From NCBI RefSeq assembly GCF_026712185.1, contig NZ_JAPPUX010000001.1, positions 806,001 to 870,000 of the forward strand: 64,000 bases of DNA, written 5' to 3'. Positions 46,516 through 54,119 of this stretch are shown one piece after another. The notes beneath the pieces are model-generated. The model saw only the letters and a list, made by a program, of their open reading frames with translations. It was not told the DNA's origin and did no database searches. Source of the DNA: Nocardioides pini (GTDB lineage Bacteria > Actinomycetota > Actinomycetes > Propionibacteriales > Nocardioidaceae). The position numbers and the translations under genes were made by a program. Numbering within the stretch: position 1 is the stretch's first letter; the number at the start of each line of letters is the position of its first letter.

Positions 46516-48081
46516 GTGAGGTCCCTGAGCCAGCTGAGGCGTCCTGGCGCGCTGGAGGTCCTCCGGATCGACGCCGCTGGGCTGCTCGTCGCCGGCACCC
46601 GTGAGCAGCTCGTCGACGTGGCGTTCGACGGCCGTCGCATCTGGTCGTTCTGGCTGCTGCGCGACGGCGAGCAGGGCGACGACGGCATCACCCTGACCTG
46701 GCCGAAGCCGCTGCGCCCGTTCCTCGACGGCGTCACCGAGGTGACGCTGAGCGACCCCGGCACCGACACGGTGCTGTTCACGCGCACGGTGCAGTTCGGG
46801 GAGCGTCCGGACCGGATCGCGGTGGTCAACCCTGCCGGTCGCCCGCTCAGCCTCGACAAGTCCCTCAAGCTCGTCGAGACCTTCGACACGCGCGACGCCG
46901 CGCAGGTCGAGCCGCTGCTCGACGCGATCGAGGAGGTCCTCGGCGCGTTGCAGCAGGTCGGGCTCGACGCCTTCCTCGCCTACGGCACCGCCCTCGGCGC
47001 CATCCGCGACGGCGGCCTGATCGGCCACGACAGCGACGCCGACCTCGGCTACGTCAGCACGTACGACCACCCGGTCGACGTGATCCGCGAGTCGTTCCGC
47101 ATCCAGCGCGCGCTCACCGACATGGGCTACCGCGTCACGCGCTACAGCGCCATCGCGCTCAAGGTCCACGTCCTCGAGAGCGACGGCCTCGACCGTGGGC
47201 TCGACGTGTTCGGCGGGTTCATGCGCGAGGGCACCCTCTACCTCATGGGTGAGATCGCCGTCCCGTTCGAGCGCGAGTGGATCTTCCCCCTCGGGACGGC
47301 GTCGCTGGAGGGACGCGACTTCCCGGTCCCCGCCGACACCGACAAGTTCCTGACCGCCACCTACGGCCCGCACTGGCGCGTGCCCGACCCGGCCTACAAG
47401 TTCACCACGCCCGCGAGCACCATCGAGCTCTTCAACGGGTGGTTCCGCGGGATGCGCACCGGGCGCGCCGGGTGGCACGCCTACCACAAGCGCACGGCCC
47501 ACCACGCCGCGTCGGTCTCGGCCGTCGCCGAGGCGGTCGCCGCACGCCACCCCGACCTCGCGACGTACGTCGACATCGGTTGCGGGCGCGGCACGGACGT
47601 CGCCTGGTTCGCCGACCGCGGCGTGACGGCGATCGGTCTCGACTTCCAGCCCTACGCCTACGACGCCGAGGCGGAGCGCCGCGCGGACGACCCTCGCGTG
47701 ACGTTCCAGCTGTTCAACCTCCTCGAGCTGCGCCACGTCCTCGCGGTCCCCGCCTGGATCGCCCGCATGCCCGGCCCGCGCGCCGTGGGCTGCGTGCACG
47801 TCGTGGAGCGGCTCGGGCGCCGCGGCCGGCTCAACATGCTGCGCGCGGCCCGGATGGTCCTCGCCGGCACCACGGGCACCCTGCACCTGCAGTTCCTCAG
47901 CGAGAAGGGGCGCGACGGCTACGCTCGCCGCACCGGTGCCCGCAAGCCCCTCGACCCGGCGGTCGTCGCGGCCGAGGTCGAGGAGTCGGGCGGCCGGATC
48001 CTCGAGCAGGTCCGCGAGCACGTGTCGGACGCCCCCGGCAGCTCGCAGGTGTGCCGCATGATCATCGACTGGAACGCGTGA
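46516..48081 (+). CDS. LicD-type nucleotidyltransferase fused to class I methyltransferase
   Basis: A 521-aa two-domain enzyme. Residues 1-125 form a beta-rich N-terminal region of unknown type. Residues about 130-310 carry a LicD/fukutin fold: AYGTALGAIRDGGLIGHDSDADLGY contains the key acidic residues D172, D174 and D176. LicD proteins transfer phosphocholine or similar groups to surface glycans. Residues about 330-500 are a SAM methyltransferase with DIGCGRG at 353-359 and LDFQ as the acidic loop. Fusion suggests it both attaches and methylates a substituent on a surface polymer (inference). It is followed by a coiled-coil gene after 13 bp. Confidence 0.82.
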   Translation: MRSLSQLRRPGALEVLRIDAAGLLVAGTREQLVDVAFDGRRIWSFWLLRDGEQGDDGITLTWPKPLRPFLDGVTEVTLSDPGTDTVLFTRTVQFGERPDRIAVVNPAGRPLSLDKSLKLVETFDTRDAAQVEPLLDAIEEVLGALQQVGLDAFLAYGTALGAIRDGGLIGHDSDADLGYVSTYDHPVDVIRESFRIQRALTDMGYRVTRYSAIALKVHVLESDGLDRGLDVFGGFMREGTLYLMGEIAVPFEREWIFPLGTASLEGRDFPVPADTDKFLTATYGPHWRVPDPAYKFTTPASTIELFNGWFRGMRTGRAGWHAYHKRTAHHAASVSAVAEAVAARHPDLATYVDIGCGRGTDVAWFADRGVTAIGLDFQPYAYDAEAERRADDPRVTFQLFNLLELRHVLAVPAWIARMPGPRAVGCVHVVERLGRRGRLNMLRAARMVLAGTTGTLHLQFLSEKGRDGYARRTGARKPLDPAVVAAEVEESGGRILEQVREHVSDAPGSSQVCRMIIDWNA

Positions 48082-48094
48082 GGTGGGAGCAGAC

Positions 48095-48322
48095 ATGTTC
48101 GGACTGGGCAATCGGAGGGAGCACCGCTCCGGCCCCGAGACCGGCGGCGACCTCGAGAGGCGCGTGGCGGCACTCGAGGAGGCCGTGCAGGAGAACCGCG
48201 CCCTCAACGTGCGGCTGGCCGAGCTCACCGACGTCGTGACCGAGCTGCTGCTGCCCGTGGCAGCCCGCGACGAGGAGAAGCTGGAGGAGCTCCTCGGGAA
48301 GTACCGCGGGGACTTCTCTTGA
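48095..48322 (+). CDS. Small coiled-coil protein (DUF6752-like)
   Basis: A 75-aa protein dominated by a heptad-rich helix (LERRVAALEEAVQENRALNVRLAELTDVVTELLLPV). It starts MFGLGNRREHRSG. Small proteins of this form sit beside LicD and sulfotransferase genes in related genomes; I think they are filed as DUF6752, but I could not check. GGTGGGAG lies about 7 bp before ATG 48095; GTG 48083 is possible. Its stop overlaps the TTG start of the sulfotransferase, so it may be a partner subunit. Confidence 0.7.
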   Translation: MFGLGNRREHRSGPETGGDLERRVAALEEAVQENRALNVRLAELTDVVTELLLPVAARDEEKLEELLGKYRGDFS

Positions 48323-49383
48323 GCCCTGGCTCACCTGAGCGCGGTGGCCCACGCCGGGTGTTCCTCCACGTGGGGCTGCCCAAGACCGGGACGACGTACC
48401 TCCAGCAGGTCGTCTGGGCCAACCGCGACCGGCTGCGGTCGGCGGGGGTCCTCCTCCCCGGGTTCGGCCACCGCGAGCACCTCTGGGCGGCCCTCGACCT
48501 GCAGGAGCGGCCCCGGCTCGCGCGGCGCCACCCGGACGCCCCCGGCGCGTGGCGGCGGCTGGTCGACGAGGCGTCCGCGCAGTCCGGTGACGTCCTCATC
48601 ACCCACGAGTTCCTGTGCGGCGCGAGCGCCGAGCAGGCGTCCCGTGCGATCGCCGACTTCCCGGACGCCGAGGTGCACCTGGTCGTCACCGCCCGCGACG
48701 CCGCCAGCGTCGTCTCGGCCGGCTGGCAGGAGTCGGTGAAGAACGGCAGCACGGTCGACCTCGACGCCGTCATGGCCGGCAAGGCCGCGGGCGGGCCCGA
48801 GTTCAGCATGCGCACCTGGGACCTCGCCGGTGTCCTCGAGCGCTGGACCCCGGACCTCCCGCCCGACCGGGTCCACGTCCTGGTGATGCCCGGCGCCGAC
48901 GAGCCGCGCGACCTCCACTGGCGCCACTTCGCCGAGGTGCTCGGGATCGACCCCGACGCCTTTGCGGCGCCCGCCGACGCGGTGAACCCGGCCCTGGGGA
49001 TCGTCCAGATCGAGACCCTGCGCCTGGTCAACAAGCACCTCCCGCCCTACTCCGCGCAGGAGCGTGGCGTGTGGATCCGCGGCTACCTCGCCGAGGACCT
49101 GCTCGCACGGCAGCCGCGCGAGCGGGGCGGGCTGCCGGAGCAGTACCGAGCCCGGTTCGCCGAGCTCGACCGGGCCGCCACCGCCCTGATCACCGACCGG
49201 GGCTTCCACGTCCTGGGGGACCTGTCGGCGCTGACGACGGACGCCGGGGGCCCCACCGGACGCCAGCCCGACACCGTCACGAGCGACGAACTTCTCGAAT
49301 CGGCGTCACGACTCGTCGCTGATATCGTGGCCGACGTCCGCGCGAGCACAGGTGATGTGCCGCCTCGTCGGGGGAATCTCTGA
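48319..49383 (+). CDS. Sulfotransferase family protein
   Basis: A 354-aa PAPS-dependent sulfotransferase-like protein. The 5'-phosphosulfate loop is FLHVGLPKTGTTYLQ (K22-T-G-T-T), and the 3'-phosphate site lies near VHLVVTARDAASVVSAGWQESVKNG. These enzymes sulfate glycans or small molecules in the cytoplasm. TTG 48319 overlaps the preceding stop (TTGA), and the P-loop begins 14 residues later. A related protein lies at 62679-63866, about 14 kb away. The acceptor could be a surface sugar handled by the LicD protein (inference). Confidence 0.82.
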   Translation: MSPGSPERGGPRRVFLHVGLPKTGTTYLQQVVWANRDRLRSAGVLLPGFGHREHLWAALDLQERPRLARRHPDAPGAWRRLVDEASAQSGDVLITHEFLCGASAEQASRAIADFPDAEVHLVVTARDAASVVSAGWQESVKNGSTVDLDAVMAGKAAGGPEFSMRTWDLAGVLERWTPDLPPDRVHVLVMPGADEPRDLHWRHFAEVLGIDPDAFAAPADAVNPALGIVQIETLRLVNKHLPPYSAQERGVWIRGYLAEDLLARQPRERGGLPEQYRARFAELDRAATALITDRGFHVLGDLSALTTDAGGPTGRQPDTVTSDELLESASRLVADIVADVRASTGDVPPRRGNL

Positions 49384-49416
49384 TCCGGGCGCCTCGGGTG
49401 CCACGTAGGAGTCTTT

Positions 49417-50862
49417 GTGCGTTCCAAGTTCGTTGCCCTGTTCGCCGCCTGTGGGCTGATGGCCTCCCTGGCCGCGCCCATCTCCGGTGCGGCCTCCGCC
49501 GCGTCCGCGCCCACCGCGAGCCCGGCCACCGCGGCTGCTGCGACGCCGGCGGCCCTCGCCGCGCGCAAGCCCGGCAAGCCGAACAAGAAGTGGAAGGTCC
49601 CCACGGGGGCCAAGTTCAACAACCCGATGGTCCCGGCCAAGCGCTTCGTCATCGAGCGCCACGTGCTGCGTGCGATCCGCAACACGCCCAAGGGCGAGCG
49701 GATCACGATCTCCGCCTACTCGCTGGACCGCCAGGTCTTCGCCGACGAGCTGATCCGCGCCAAGAAGCGCGGCGTGAAGGTGAAGGTCCTGCTCAACGAC
49801 CACCTGGTGCCCGGAGCGCAGGTGCGCATCCAGAAGGTGCTCGGTCACAACACGAAGAAGAAGAGCTTCCTCAAGCGGTGCGTGTCGGGATGCCGCGCGG
49901 ACGAGAACGAGTACAACAACCTGCACAGCAAGTTCTACCTCTTCAGCCGCACCGGCAAGAACCGCAACGTGGTCATGCTCGGCTCCTACAACATGACGCT
50001 CAACGCCGTGCGCTGGCAGTGGAACGACCTCTGGACCACGGTCGGCAAGAAGACGCTCTACGACCAGTACGTCGACCTGTTCAACGACATGCGTCCCGAC
50101 TGGGACAAGCGCCGGGCGACCTACGCGTTCTGCGAGGCGGGCCTGAACTGCCCCTCGGGCGACCAGCACAAGTACTACAACATCGTCTTCCCCCGCTACA
50201 CGACGCCGTCCAACGACGCCGTCCTCGACATCCTCAACAACATCCAGTGCGTCTACACCGACGCGGCGGGCGTGCAGCGGCGCACCCAGCTCGCGCTGTC
50301 GATGCACTCGATGCGTGGCAAGCGCGGCAACTACATCGCCGACAAGCTGCGCGAGCTCTACGGCGCGGGGTGCAACCTGCGGGTCAACTACGGCCTGATG
50401 GGCTTCCACACCAAGCAGCACATCGGTGCCCCGACCGCGCGCGGGCGCGTGCCGCTGCGCTCCACCGGCTTCAACCTCAAGGAGGACGTGCCGACCGGTG
50501 ACTCCGAGATCGACAACATGCCGGAGAACATCGAGCGCTACACGCACCACAAGTACTTCGTGCTGAAGGGCTCCTACAAGGGCAACGTCGACAGCTCCAT
50601 GGTGTGGACCGGTTCCACGAACTGGTCCAGCCTCGGCACCCCCCAGGACGAGATCCTGTTCAGCATGCACGGCCGGGGCAACGTCCGCGACTACATGGCC
50701 AACTTCAACCTGATGTGGCAGAAGCCGTACAGCCGCGACGCCTACACCACGACGTACTCGTCCTGGAAGACGGTCAACGGCCGCCGGGTCGGGGTCGGCC
50801 CGATGGTGACGGTCGAGCCCGACGGGCTCAAGGGTCGCGGGCCGACCTGGGAGAACGACTGA
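49417..50862 (+). CDS. Secreted phospholipase D-like protein
   Basis: A 481-aa exported protein. The signal peptide ends about residue 30 (SGAASA), followed by an Ala/Pro and Lys-rich stretch. Two PLD half-sites are visible: NLHSKFYLF with H170/K172 and GSYNMT, then THHKYFVLK with H377/K379 and GSTNWSS. In both, the Asp of the classic HxKxxxxD motif is replaced (Ser, Lys), but HxK and GSxN remain, so phosphodiesterase activity is possible. Cysteines in CVSGC and near AFCEAGLNCPSG suggest disulfides. GTG 49417 follows GTAGGAG at about 5 bp. Confidence 0.85.
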   Translation: MRSKFVALFAACGLMASLAAPISGAASAASAPTASPATAAAATPAALAARKPGKPNKKWKVPTGAKFNNPMVPAKRFVIERHVLRAIRNTPKGERITISAYSLDRQVFADELIRAKKRGVKVKVLLNDHLVPGAQVRIQKVLGHNTKKKSFLKRCVSGCRADENEYNNLHSKFYLFSRTGKNRNVVMLGSYNMTLNAVRWQWNDLWTTVGKKTLYDQYVDLFNDMRPDWDKRRATYAFCEAGLNCPSGDQHKYYNIVFPRYTTPSNDAVLDILNNIQCVYTDAAGVQRRTQLALSMHSMRGKRGNYIADKLRELYGAGCNLRVNYGLMGFHTKQHIGAPTARGRVPLRSTGFNLKEDVPTGDSEIDNMPENIERYTHHKYFVLKGSYKGNVDSSMVWTGSTNWSSLGTPQDEILFSMHGRGNVRDYMANFNLMWQKPYSRDAYTTTYSSWKTVNGRRVGVGPMVTVEPDGLKGRGPTWEND

Positions 50863-50881
50863 CCCAGCCCGGTCGGGCCGG

Positions 50882-51493
50882 TCAGCCCTCCTGGTCGCCG
50901 GCCTCGTCGGCGGGCAGGAGCGACTCGGCGAGACCGCGGACGGTCTCGAGGTCGGGGCCCTGCAGCACCACGGTGCTGCCCTTGAGGTCGTGCGCGAGGA
51001 CGATCGCGCCCTCGTGGTCCCACGCCGACCACGAGCCCGTGCCCCACGCCGAGAGGTCGACGTCGTCGGTGGGCGTGAGTCCGGGCTGGTCGGCAAGCAC
51101 GTCGTCGCTCGTGCCGGGCATCTGGTCGAGGACCACGTCACCGGTCGGCGCGGTGAACTCCATCCGCCACCACTGCGGGTCGGGCTGGTAGCCGCCGCCC
51201 ACCGTCGTCCACCCCTCCGGGAGGGTCGAGGGGACCATGGTGATCAGCTTGTCGCTCGTCGCGCGCAGCGCCGCCTTCTTGTACGTCGGGGCGACCTCGG
51301 GCTCGGTGCCGAAGTCGACGGGCTCCACCGGCGCGGCGCTCGGCGTCTCGCTGGGGGTGTCCGAGGGGGTGTCGGAGGCCGAGGTCTCCGACGACGGGTC
51401 GACGCCGGTGTCGGGGCTGTCCTCCCCGCACGCTGCGAGGAGCAGGACGAGGGAGGCTCCGAGGGCTGGTCCGATCGCACGGGTGGCTCGCAT
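50882..51493 (-). CDS. Putative lipoprotein
   Basis: A 203-aa lipoprotein with a clean lipobox LLAAC (C22), then a Ser/Thr/Asp/Pro-rich linker (23-60) and a compact beta-rich domain (LITMVPSTLPEGWTTVGGGY, GDVVLDQMPGTSDDVLADQ, GSTVVLQGPDLETVRGLAESLLP). I do not recognise a family; similar small lipoproteins are common in actinobacteria. GAGACT 7 bp upstream of ATG 51493 suggests a leaderless transcript. It converges on the PLD-like gene. Confidence 0.75.
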   Translation of the reverse strand: MRATRAIGPALGASLVLLLAACGEDSPDTGVDPSSETSASDTPSDTPSETPSAAPVEPVDFGTEPEVAPTYKKAALRATSDKLITMVPSTLPEGWTTVGGGYQPDPQWWRMEFTAPTGDVVLDQMPGTSDDVLADQPGLTPTDDVDLSAWGTGSWSAWDHEGAIVLAHDLKGSTVVLQGPDLETVRGLAESLLPADEAGDQEG

Positions 51494-51500
51494 GCACTGA

Positions 51501-51506
51501 AGTCTC
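51501..51506 (-). promoter_or_regulatory. GAGACT weak -10 element, leaderless lipoprotein
   Basis: GAGACT (bottom strand) ends 7 bp before ATG 51493; it keeps the A2 and T6 positions of TANNNT. Confidence 0.4.
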
Positions 51507-51582
51507 TCACGCGGACCTCACGGTCCTGCGGTGTGACGACCGTCTCGGCCCGTGACCCTGCCCAGGGTGAATGATCGATAAC

Positions 51583-51588
51583 TAGACT
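51583..51588 (+). promoter_or_regulatory. TAGACT -10 element for acyl-CoA dehydrogenase gene
   Basis: TAGACT in an AT-rich stretch would start transcription near 51595; CAGGAG in the 30-nt leader serves ATG 51625. Confidence 0.5.
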
Positions 51589-51624
51589 CCGACCGATCCA
51601 GCCGCGAGCGCCCAGGAGCCCCAC

Positions 51625-52821
51625 ATGCCCCGCCTCTGCCAGACCGACGGCCTCTCCGAGGACCAGAGCGAGATCCTGAAGGCGGTGCGGCAGTTCGTGG
51701 ACGAGCAGATCATCCCGGTCGCGCAGGAGCTCGAGCACGCCGACGAGTACCCCACCGAGATCATCGAGGGGCTCAAGGAGCTCGGGGTCTTCGGGCTGAC
51801 GATCCCGGAGGAGTTCGGCGGGCTGGGCGAGAGCCTGTTGACGTACGCGCTGGTGGTCGAGGAGATCGCGCGCGGGTGGATGAGCGTGTCGGGGGTCATC
51901 AACACCCACTTCATCGTGGCCTACATGCTCCTGCAGCACGGCACGCCCGAGCAGAAGGAGAAGTACCTCCCGCGGATGGCCACCGGTGAGGTGCGCGGCG
52001 CGTTCAGCATGTCCGAGCCCGGCCTGGGCTCCGACGTCTCCGCCGTGTCCACCAAGGCCACCAGGGCCGACGACGGCTCGTACTCGATCACGGGGCAGAA
52101 GATGTGGCTGACCAACGGCGCCACCTCCACGCTCGTCGCGGTGCTGACGAAGACCGACGAGGGCAGCGAGTCGGTCTACAAGAACATGACGACGTTCCTG
52201 GTGGAGAAGGAGGCCGGCTTCGGGGAGACCGCCCAGGGCGTCACCGTGCCGGGCAAGATCGACAAGATGGGCTACAAGGGCGTCGAGACGACCGAGCTCA
52301 TCCTCGAGGGCCACCGGATCGCCGCCGACCAGGTGCTCGGCGGGGAGCCCGGCAAGGGCTTCTTCCAGATGATGGACGGCGTCGAGGTCGGCCGGGTCAA
52401 CGTCGCCGCCCGCGCGTGCGGGCTGGCGTGGCGCGGGTTCGAGCTCGCGATCGCCTACGCCCAGCAGCGCAAGACCTTCGGCAAGCCGATCGCCGAGCAC
52501 CAGGCGGTGCTGTTCCGGCTCGCGGAGATGGCCACCAAGGTCGAGGTCGCCCACACGATGATGGTCAAGGCCGCCCGGCTCAAGGACACCGGCCAGCGCA
52601 TGGACGTCGAGGCCGGGATGGCCAAGATGGTCGCCTCCGAGTACGCCAACGAGGTCGTGGAGGACTCCTTCCGCATCCACGGCGGCTACGGCTACTCCAA
52701 GGAGTACGAGATCGAGCGCCTCATGCGCGAGGTCAAGTTCATGCTCATCGGCGAGGGCACCTCCGACATCCAGAAGATGATCATCGGCCGCAGCCTGCTC
52801 AAGGACTACAAGCTGCGCTGA
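51625..52821 (+). CDS. Acyl-CoA dehydrogenase
   Basis: A 398-aa FAD flavoenzyme that oxidises acyl-CoA thioesters to 2-enoyl-CoA. The N-terminal helical domain, the FSMSEPGLGSDVSAVSTKA FAD/substrate segment, the QRKTFGKPIAEHQAVLFRLAEM signature and the C-terminal IHGGYGYSKEYEIERLMREVK and GEGTSDIQ (catalytic Glu) are present. Chain-length specificity cannot be called. The gene stands alone. The following ROK gene converges on it with 3 bp between stops. CAGGAG is about 7 bp before ATG 51625. Confidence 0.95.
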   Translation: MPRLCQTDGLSEDQSEILKAVRQFVDEQIIPVAQELEHADEYPTEIIEGLKELGVFGLTIPEEFGGLGESLLTYALVVEEIARGWMSVSGVINTHFIVAYMLLQHGTPEQKEKYLPRMATGEVRGAFSMSEPGLGSDVSAVSTKATRADDGSYSITGQKMWLTNGATSTLVAVLTKTDEGSESVYKNMTTFLVEKEAGFGETAQGVTVPGKIDKMGYKGVETTELILEGHRIAADQVLGGEPGKGFFQMMDGVEVGRVNVAARACGLAWRGFELAIAYAQQRKTFGKPIAEHQAVLFRLAEMATKVEVAHTMMVKAARLKDTGQRMDVEAGMAKMVASEYANEVVEDSFRIHGGYGYSKEYEIERLMREVKFMLIGEGTSDIQKMIIGRSLLKDYKLR

Positions 52822-52824
52822 CGC

Positions 52825-54042
52825 TCAGCGCCGGCGAGCCGCCTCGGCCTCCGCCGCGGCGTCGGCGGCGGCCAGCGCCTCGCTGGCGGCCTCGACGACG
52901 TCGGGGGAGAGGACGTGCTCGATCGCGAGCGCCGAGGCTCCCAGCACGGCGGCCTCGCCGCCGGCGCGCGACGTCACGATGCGCAGGTGCTCGGTCGCCA
53001 GGGGGAGCGAGCGGTGGTAGACCGACTCGCGGATCCCGGCCAGCAGGTGCTCGCCGGCCCCGGCGACCTGGCCGCCGATGACGACCACCGACGGGTTGAT
53101 CAGGTTGACCATGGTGGCGACGACCTCGCCGATGTCGCGCCCGGCCTGCCGCACGACGCCCATCGCGACGCGGCTGCCCGACCGCACGAGCTCGACCACG
53201 TCGCCGCCGTTCTCGGCCTGCTCACCCTGGGCGCGCACCGCCGCCGCCAGCGCGGGACCGGCCGCGACGGCCTCGAGGCACCCGGAGTTGCCGCACCGGC
53301 ACGGCACGTCGTCGGCGCCCGGCACGCGGACGTGTCCGAGGTCGCCGGCGGTGCCCTGCGCGCCACGCTGGAGGACGCCGCCGGACACGATGCCGGCGCC
53401 GATGCCGGTCGCCACCTTGATGAGGACCAGGTCGTCGACGTCGCGCAGGTGCCGGCGGCGCTCGCCCAGCGCCATGATGTTGACGTCGTTGTCGACGAGC
53501 ACCGGCACGGGGTACTTCTCCTGCAGGTAGGCAGGCACGTCGAAGCGGTCCCAGCCGGGCATGATCGGCGGGTTGATGGGACGTCCGGTGGAGTGCTCCA
53601 CGGGGCCGGGGAGGCCGATCCCGATGGCGGCGAGGTCCTCGACGGGACGCTCGCTGGCCTCGAGGAGGTCGCGCACGGACTCCACCACCCAGGACAGGAC
53701 CGCCTCCGGGCCGTCGGCGACCGCGATCTGCGCGTCGACCTCCCCGAGGATCGAGCCGTTGAGGTCGGTGAGGGCGGCACTGGCGTGGGTCGCGCCGATG
53801 TCCACGCCGACCACGAGCTTCGCGGTCGGGTTGAGGGCGAAGAGGGCCGGGGGGCGACCACCGGTGGACCGGGCGCCACCGAAGGGCGCGACCAGGCCGA
53901 GGCGCATGAGGGTGTCGATGCGCGCCGTGATCGTCGAGCGGGCCAGGCCCGTCGCCTCGGCCAGCTGGGCGCGCGTCCAGGGCCTTCCGTCACGGAGGAG
54001 ATCGAAAAGCTCACCGGTTCGCACGAGCGGAGTCAAGCACAT
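52825..54042 (-). CDS. ROK-family transcriptional repressor
   Basis: A 405-aa sugar-responsive regulator. An N-terminal winged helix (RTGELFDLLRDGRPWTRAQLAEATGLARSTITARIDTL) precedes the ROK kinase fold: VGVDIGATHAS, IGIGLPGPVEHSTG, VDNDVNIMALGE, and the zinc site CRCGNSGCLEAV. Such proteins repress sugar uptake and use genes until the sugar binds. ATG 54042 is chosen so the helix-turn-helix begins near residue 10; the first upstream in-frame start gives 16 unconserved residues. It is divergent from the ABC importer, with a 24-bp inverted repeat between. Confidence 0.93.
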   Translation of the reverse strand: MCLTPLVRTGELFDLLRDGRPWTRAQLAEATGLARSTITARIDTLMRLGLVAPFGGARSTGGRPPALFALNPTAKLVVGVDIGATHASAALTDLNGSILGEVDAQIAVADGPEAVLSWVVESVRDLLEASERPVEDLAAIGIGLPGPVEHSTGRPINPPIMPGWDRFDVPAYLQEKYPVPVLVDNDVNIMALGERRRHLRDVDDLVLIKVATGIGAGIVSGGVLQRGAQGTAGDLGHVRVPGADDVPCRCGNSGCLEAVAAGPALAAAVRAQGEQAENGGDVVELVRSGSRVAMGVVRQAGRDIGEVVATMVNLINPSVVVIGGQVAGAGEHLLAGIRESVYHRSLPLATEHLRIVTSRAGGEAAVLGASALAIEHVLSPDVVEAASEALAAADAAAEAEAARRR

Positions 54043-54069
54043 GCACGACTTTGCACGCCAGAGATAACA

Positions 54070-54093
54070 CTTTTGGTCGGTGCTCGACAAAAG
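54070..54093. promoter_or_regulatory. Inverted repeat, probable ROK operator
   Basis: CTTTTG (54070-54075) and CAAAAG (54088-54093) flank 12 bp in which GTCG and CGAC roughly continue the symmetry. It lies 15 bp upstream of the importer -10 and 27 bp from the ROK start, ideal for repressing both. Confidence 0.55.
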
Positions 54094-54107
54094 CCCGTGA
54101 CGCGTGC

Positions 54108-54113
54108 CACAGT
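54108..54113 (+). promoter_or_regulatory. CACAGT -10 element, leaderless importer operon
   Basis: CACAGT keeps A2 and T6 of TANNNT and ends 6 bp before GTG 54120. It argues for GTG 54120 and against the open frame further upstream, which runs through the operator. Confidence 0.45.
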
Positions 54114-54119
54114 GTCGCC

